From: Aminicella lysinilytica
GTDB taxonomy: Bacteria; Bacillota; Clostridia; Peptostreptococcales; Anaerovoracaceae
Assembly (NCBI RefSeq): GCF_004362975.1
Contig: NZ_SNXO01000024.1
Location: 1 to 36,752 of the forward strand
DNA length: 36,752 nt
Reading direction: 5' to 3'
Shown here in pieces: positions 34,431 to 36,752 of the stretch (position 1 is its first letter; the number at the start of each line of letters is the position of its first letter). The position numbers were made by a program, and so were the translations under genes. A model generated the notes under the pieces. That model made no database searches and was not told the origin of the DNA. It saw only the letters and a program-made list of their open reading frames with translations.

Positions 34431-34483
34431 TGATATCATATGAGGTGCAAATCTGGTAGTGCGGTTTTACTCTTGAATTTGAG
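34431..34483 (+). promoter_or_regulatory. CRISPR leader with ATTTGAG anchor
   Basis: The short leader ends ATTTGAG directly against the first repeat. This is the leader-anchoring sequence reported for streptococcal type II-A systems, where Cas1-Cas2 places new spacers. The leader also holds CATATGAG and GGTAGTGC, pieces of the repeat in inverted and direct sense. Confidence 0.65.
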
Positions 34484-36170
34484 GTTTGAGAGTAGTGCAA
34501 TCTCATATGGTAGCTGAACAATTTACATTAACCCAAAATGGTACCTTGGGTTTGAGAGTAGTGCAATCTCATATGGTAGCTGAACCTATTGTTTCATAAC
34601 AGTAACTTGTGTTTTGTTTGAGAGTAGTGCAATCTCATATGGTAGCTGAACTGTAAACTATTCTAATAGAAAGGGAATATCGTTTGAGAGTAGTGCAATC
34701 TCATATGGTAGCTGAACATTCGGATTTATCACTAAACTGCTCTATTGGTTTGAGAGTAGTGCAATCTCATATGGTAGCTGAACATGTTCTTCCACATATC
34801 ATAGATGGTTCTTGTTTGAGAGTAGTGCAATCTCATATGGTAGCTGAACGTTTTCGTTATTTCTTCCGCTCCGTCTGGTGTTTGAGAGTAGTGCAATCTC
34901 ATATGGTAGCTGAACTTGTGTGTCGGCAGTTCCTTATGATACTGCGTTTGAGAGTAGTGCAATCTCATATGGTAGCTGAACACCCGGCAAGTATGGACGT
35001 GTACAGTGTGGGTTTGAGAGTAGTGCAATCTCATATGGTAGCTGAACTCGGCCGTGCTCTGATAGTTCTGCAAATCTGTTTGAGAGTAGTGCAATCTCAT
35101 ATGGTAGCTGAACCGGTAGCCCAGACTGCGGTTGCACATACGGGTTTGAGAGTAGTGCAATCTCATATGGTAGCTGAACTTCCATGTTTCATTCACTGTA
35201 GCAAGGTCGGTTTGAGAGTAGTGCAATCTCATATGGTAGCTGAACTAACAATTGTATTGATATGCGAGCCATATCGTTTGAGAGTAGTGCAATCTCATAT
35301 GGTAGCTGAACCCTTTTTTGGGTAAACATACAAACATATATGTTTGAGAGTAGTGCAATCTCATATGGTAGCTGAACCTATCCCGTCAAGGTATTCATTA
35401 AGCAACTGTTTGAGAGTAGTGCAATCTCATATGGTAGCTGAACCTGAAAGAGTTACTTAATAAACACTGTCTGGTTTGAGAGTAGTGCAATCTCATATGG
35501 TAGCTGAACCTGTCTGCCGCAGTAACTGATGTAAAAAGCGTTTGAGAGTAGTGCAATCTCATATGGTAGCTGAACCTAAACGAAAGAAAAGACCAGCTCT
35601 TTCTCCGTTTGAGAGTAGTGCAATCTCATATGGTAGCTGAACCATCACTTGCGATACTGTCTATTTCGTCCTGTTTGAGAGTAGTGCAATCTCATATGGT
35701 AGCTGAACCGGAGTGGCTTGAACAGGAAGCGGAAAAACGTTTGAGAGTAGTGCAATCTCATATGGTAGCTGAACTGCGGCTGATGATTTGAACACTCTGT
35801 CGCAGTTTGAGAGTAGTGCAATCTCATATGGTAGCTGAACAATTTTGCGTCTGTTGGAACATCAGAATTTGTTTGAGAGTAGTGCAATCTCATATGGTAG
35901 CTGAACTATCAAAATGATGAAAGCGTACTTGAAAGAGTTTGAGAGTAGTGCAATCTCATATGGTAGCTGAACTGATGCCTGCAAGTCTGTGATGCCCGGC
36001 TCGTTTGAGAGTAGTGCAATCTCATATGGTAGCTGAACAAGGTAATGGCACATTGTGCGAATTAGACCGTTTGAGAGTAGTGCAATCTCATATGGTAGCT
36101 GAACGTATGGTTATTATAGTACGCCGTCAACGCGGTTTGAGAGTAGTGCAATCTCATATGGTAGCTGAAC
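34484..36170 (+). CRISPR. CRISPR array, 26 repeats and 25 spacers
   Basis: The repeat is 36 bases, starting GTTTGAGAGTAGTGCAATC and ending GGTAGCTGAAC, and all 26 copies appear identical. Repeats begin at 34484, 34550, 34616 and so on every 66 bases up to 35540, then at 35607 and again every 66 bases to 36135. Spacers are 30 bases except number 17 (35576-35606), which is 31. The last repeat is as perfect as the first, and the sequence after it is cut by IS66 after four bases, so the array probably continues beyond the window. The newest spacers should be next to csn2. No spacer obviously matches another part of this window. Confidence 0.98.
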
Positions 36171-36283
36171 CTACGTAAGTGGTAAACCACATGTACCTGT
36201 TCAAACCCACCTGAATCTGAGATAATACAAGTATCAAAAACTTTAGTTGAAGTTTTTGCAACTTGCGAAAGGTGGTATGAACG

Positions 36284-36640
36284 ATGGACACACAGGTAGT
36301 AAAACAGAATGTACAAATGTCTCAATGGGCGGGAATAATCCAGGATAGGATTACTTCAGGGAAAACGATCACTGAGTATTGTGATTTGCATGGTATCACA
36401 AGGACTAAATACTACTATTGGCTCCGAAAACTAAGAAAGTCAGCCATAGATAACAATCCTACTGCATTTGCTGAGCTGACTCCACCGAAGGACGAAGCTA
36501 AATCAATTACGACTGGACCACGCATTGACTACAATGCTCAGGTGGAACTTTATGTAGCAGGCGTACGCATTGTTATCAACGAGTCTACACCAAGAGATTT
36601 GTTGAAGATGGTGTTGGAGGTGGTTTCCGATGCTGAATGA
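36284..36640 (+). CDS. tnpA: IS66 accessory protein TnpA
   Basis: A 118-residue IS66 TnpA-type protein with an N-terminal helix-turn-helix (WAGIIQDRITSGKTITEYCDLHGITRTKYYYWLRKLR) and a short beta-rich C terminus (VELYVAGVRIVINESTP). It is required with TnpB and TnpC for IS66 transposition. AAAGGTGG precedes the ATG. It overlaps tnpB. Confidence 0.88.
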   Translation: MDTQVVKQNVQMSQWAGIIQDRITSGKTITEYCDLHGITRTKYYYWLRKLRKSAIDNNPTAFAELTPPKDEAKSITTGPRIDYNAQVELYVAGVRIVINESTPRDLLKMVLEVVSDAE

Positions 36641-36752
36641 TGCGCATGGCCTGGACCATGTATATATCGCCTGCGGATATACTGATCTGAGGAAAGGCAT
36701 AGATTCACTCGCAGCAATAGTCATGACGGATTTCCATCTGGATCCATTTGCA
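36630..36752 (+). CDS. tnpB: IS66 accessory protein TnpB, N-terminal part
   Basis: The frame starts inside the tnpA stop region (11-base overlap) and reads HVYIACGYTDLRKGIDSLAA, the signature of IS66 TnpB (Orf2). This is unrelated to the RNA-guided IS200/IS605 TnpB. The gene runs off the window. Confidence 0.88.
   Translation, partial: MLNDAHGLDHVYIACGYTDLRKGIDSLAAIVMTDFHLDPFA

Larger units (their letters stand above)
36175..36752 (+). mobile_element. IS66-family element, left part
   Basis: The left inverted repeat (36175-36196) begins GTAAGTGGTAAACC and is the exact reverse complement of 86-107. It is followed by the IS66 accessory genes tnpA and tnpB. The element continues past the window end. 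It is inserted four bases after the last visible CRISPR repeat. Confidence 0.88.

Noticed and set aside
34484-34519. Promoter in every CRISPR repeat (TTGAGA ... TATGGT)
   Set aside because: The spacing is 14 bases, too short for a sigma-70 promoter, and type II-A arrays are normally transcribed from the leader.
34684-35325. Long open frames on both strands reading LRVVQSHMVAE or FSYHMRLHYSQT repeats
   Set aside because: They are translations of the 36-base CRISPR repeats, not proteins. The same applies to 34732-35232, 34934-35185, 35609-35791, 35645-35893, 35862-36053 and the repeat-derived part of 36062-36325.
1-36752. Whole window as one circular molecule cut within a single IS66
   Set aside because: If a single IS66 joined the two ends, its flanking 8 bases should match. 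They are GAACCTAC before 36175 and CAACTTTC after 107, which differ.
36630-36752. TnpB as an RNA-guided nuclease ancestor
   Set aside because: The sequence is IS66 Orf2 (CGYTDLRKGID), a different family from IS200/IS605 TnpB.

Overview
The window is chromosomal DNA of a low-to-mid GC member of the Bacillota, most likely an anaerobic Clostridia/Eubacteriales host-associated organism. The reasons are AGGAGG ribosome sites, a GlnK/GlnL-type two-component pair, LytTR plus LiaF-like genes, PT-rich wall proteins with GHxW repeats, a YkvI-type transporter, and a type II-A CRISPR-Cas9 locus. The family-level placement is a guess.

Layout. (1) 1-5561 is an AT-rich mobile-element graveyard. It holds the right end of an IS66 element, an ISL3 remnant split by that IS66, an unknown 407-aa gene, a repressor/excisionase/integrase control module of an integrative element, and a complete IS21 (istA-istB) that truncates the integrase. 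(2) 5562-8320 carries decayed 33-bp repeats, a radical SAM gene, a RhuM gene and two broken small genes. (3) 8349-12201 is a minus-strand MFS / LytTR (internally deleted) / LiaF-like cluster, followed by a collapsed response regulator-kinase-FtsX pseudogene. (4) 12275-15546 is a LuxR-type regulator and a large surface protein. (5) 15547-18870 is a RelB/RelE-type toxin-antitoxin pair, then a TetR regulator and a putP symporter gene broken by one stop codon. (6) 19026-23391 is a secreted protein, an SPFH protein with a small Arc-like partner, and a GlnK/GlnL-like pair. (7) 23392-24229 is a gene-free convergent interval with a very regular six-copy inverted array. (8) 24230-28139 is a YkvI transporter, a 5'-nucleotidase with an amber codon in its signal peptide, a 2Fe-2S ferredoxin and a frameshifted DUF1232 gene. 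(9) 28246-36170 is a complete type II-A CRISPR locus: minus-strand tracrRNA, cas9, cas1, cas2, csn2, and an array of 26 identical-looking repeats and 25 spacers. (10) From 36175 a second IS66 copy interrupts the distal end of the array.

How it works together. The CRISPR locus looks intact: all Cas9 and Cas1 catalytic residues are visible, the tracrRNA has a consensus promoter, and a promoter inside csn2 can drive the array. The surrounding chromosome shows many inactivated genes (two lone in-frame stops, two or three frameshifts, in-frame deletions, a three-gene collapse), which suggests ongoing gene loss. Two directly oriented IS66 copies bracket the window, so recombination between them could delete everything including the CRISPR system.

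The best candidate for something undescribed is the array at 23528-23886: six 37-bp units, exactly 62 bp apart within each arm, three forward and three inverted. Each unit has constant ends and a 20-nt variable centre, and every 25-nt gap can form a hairpin of different sequence.
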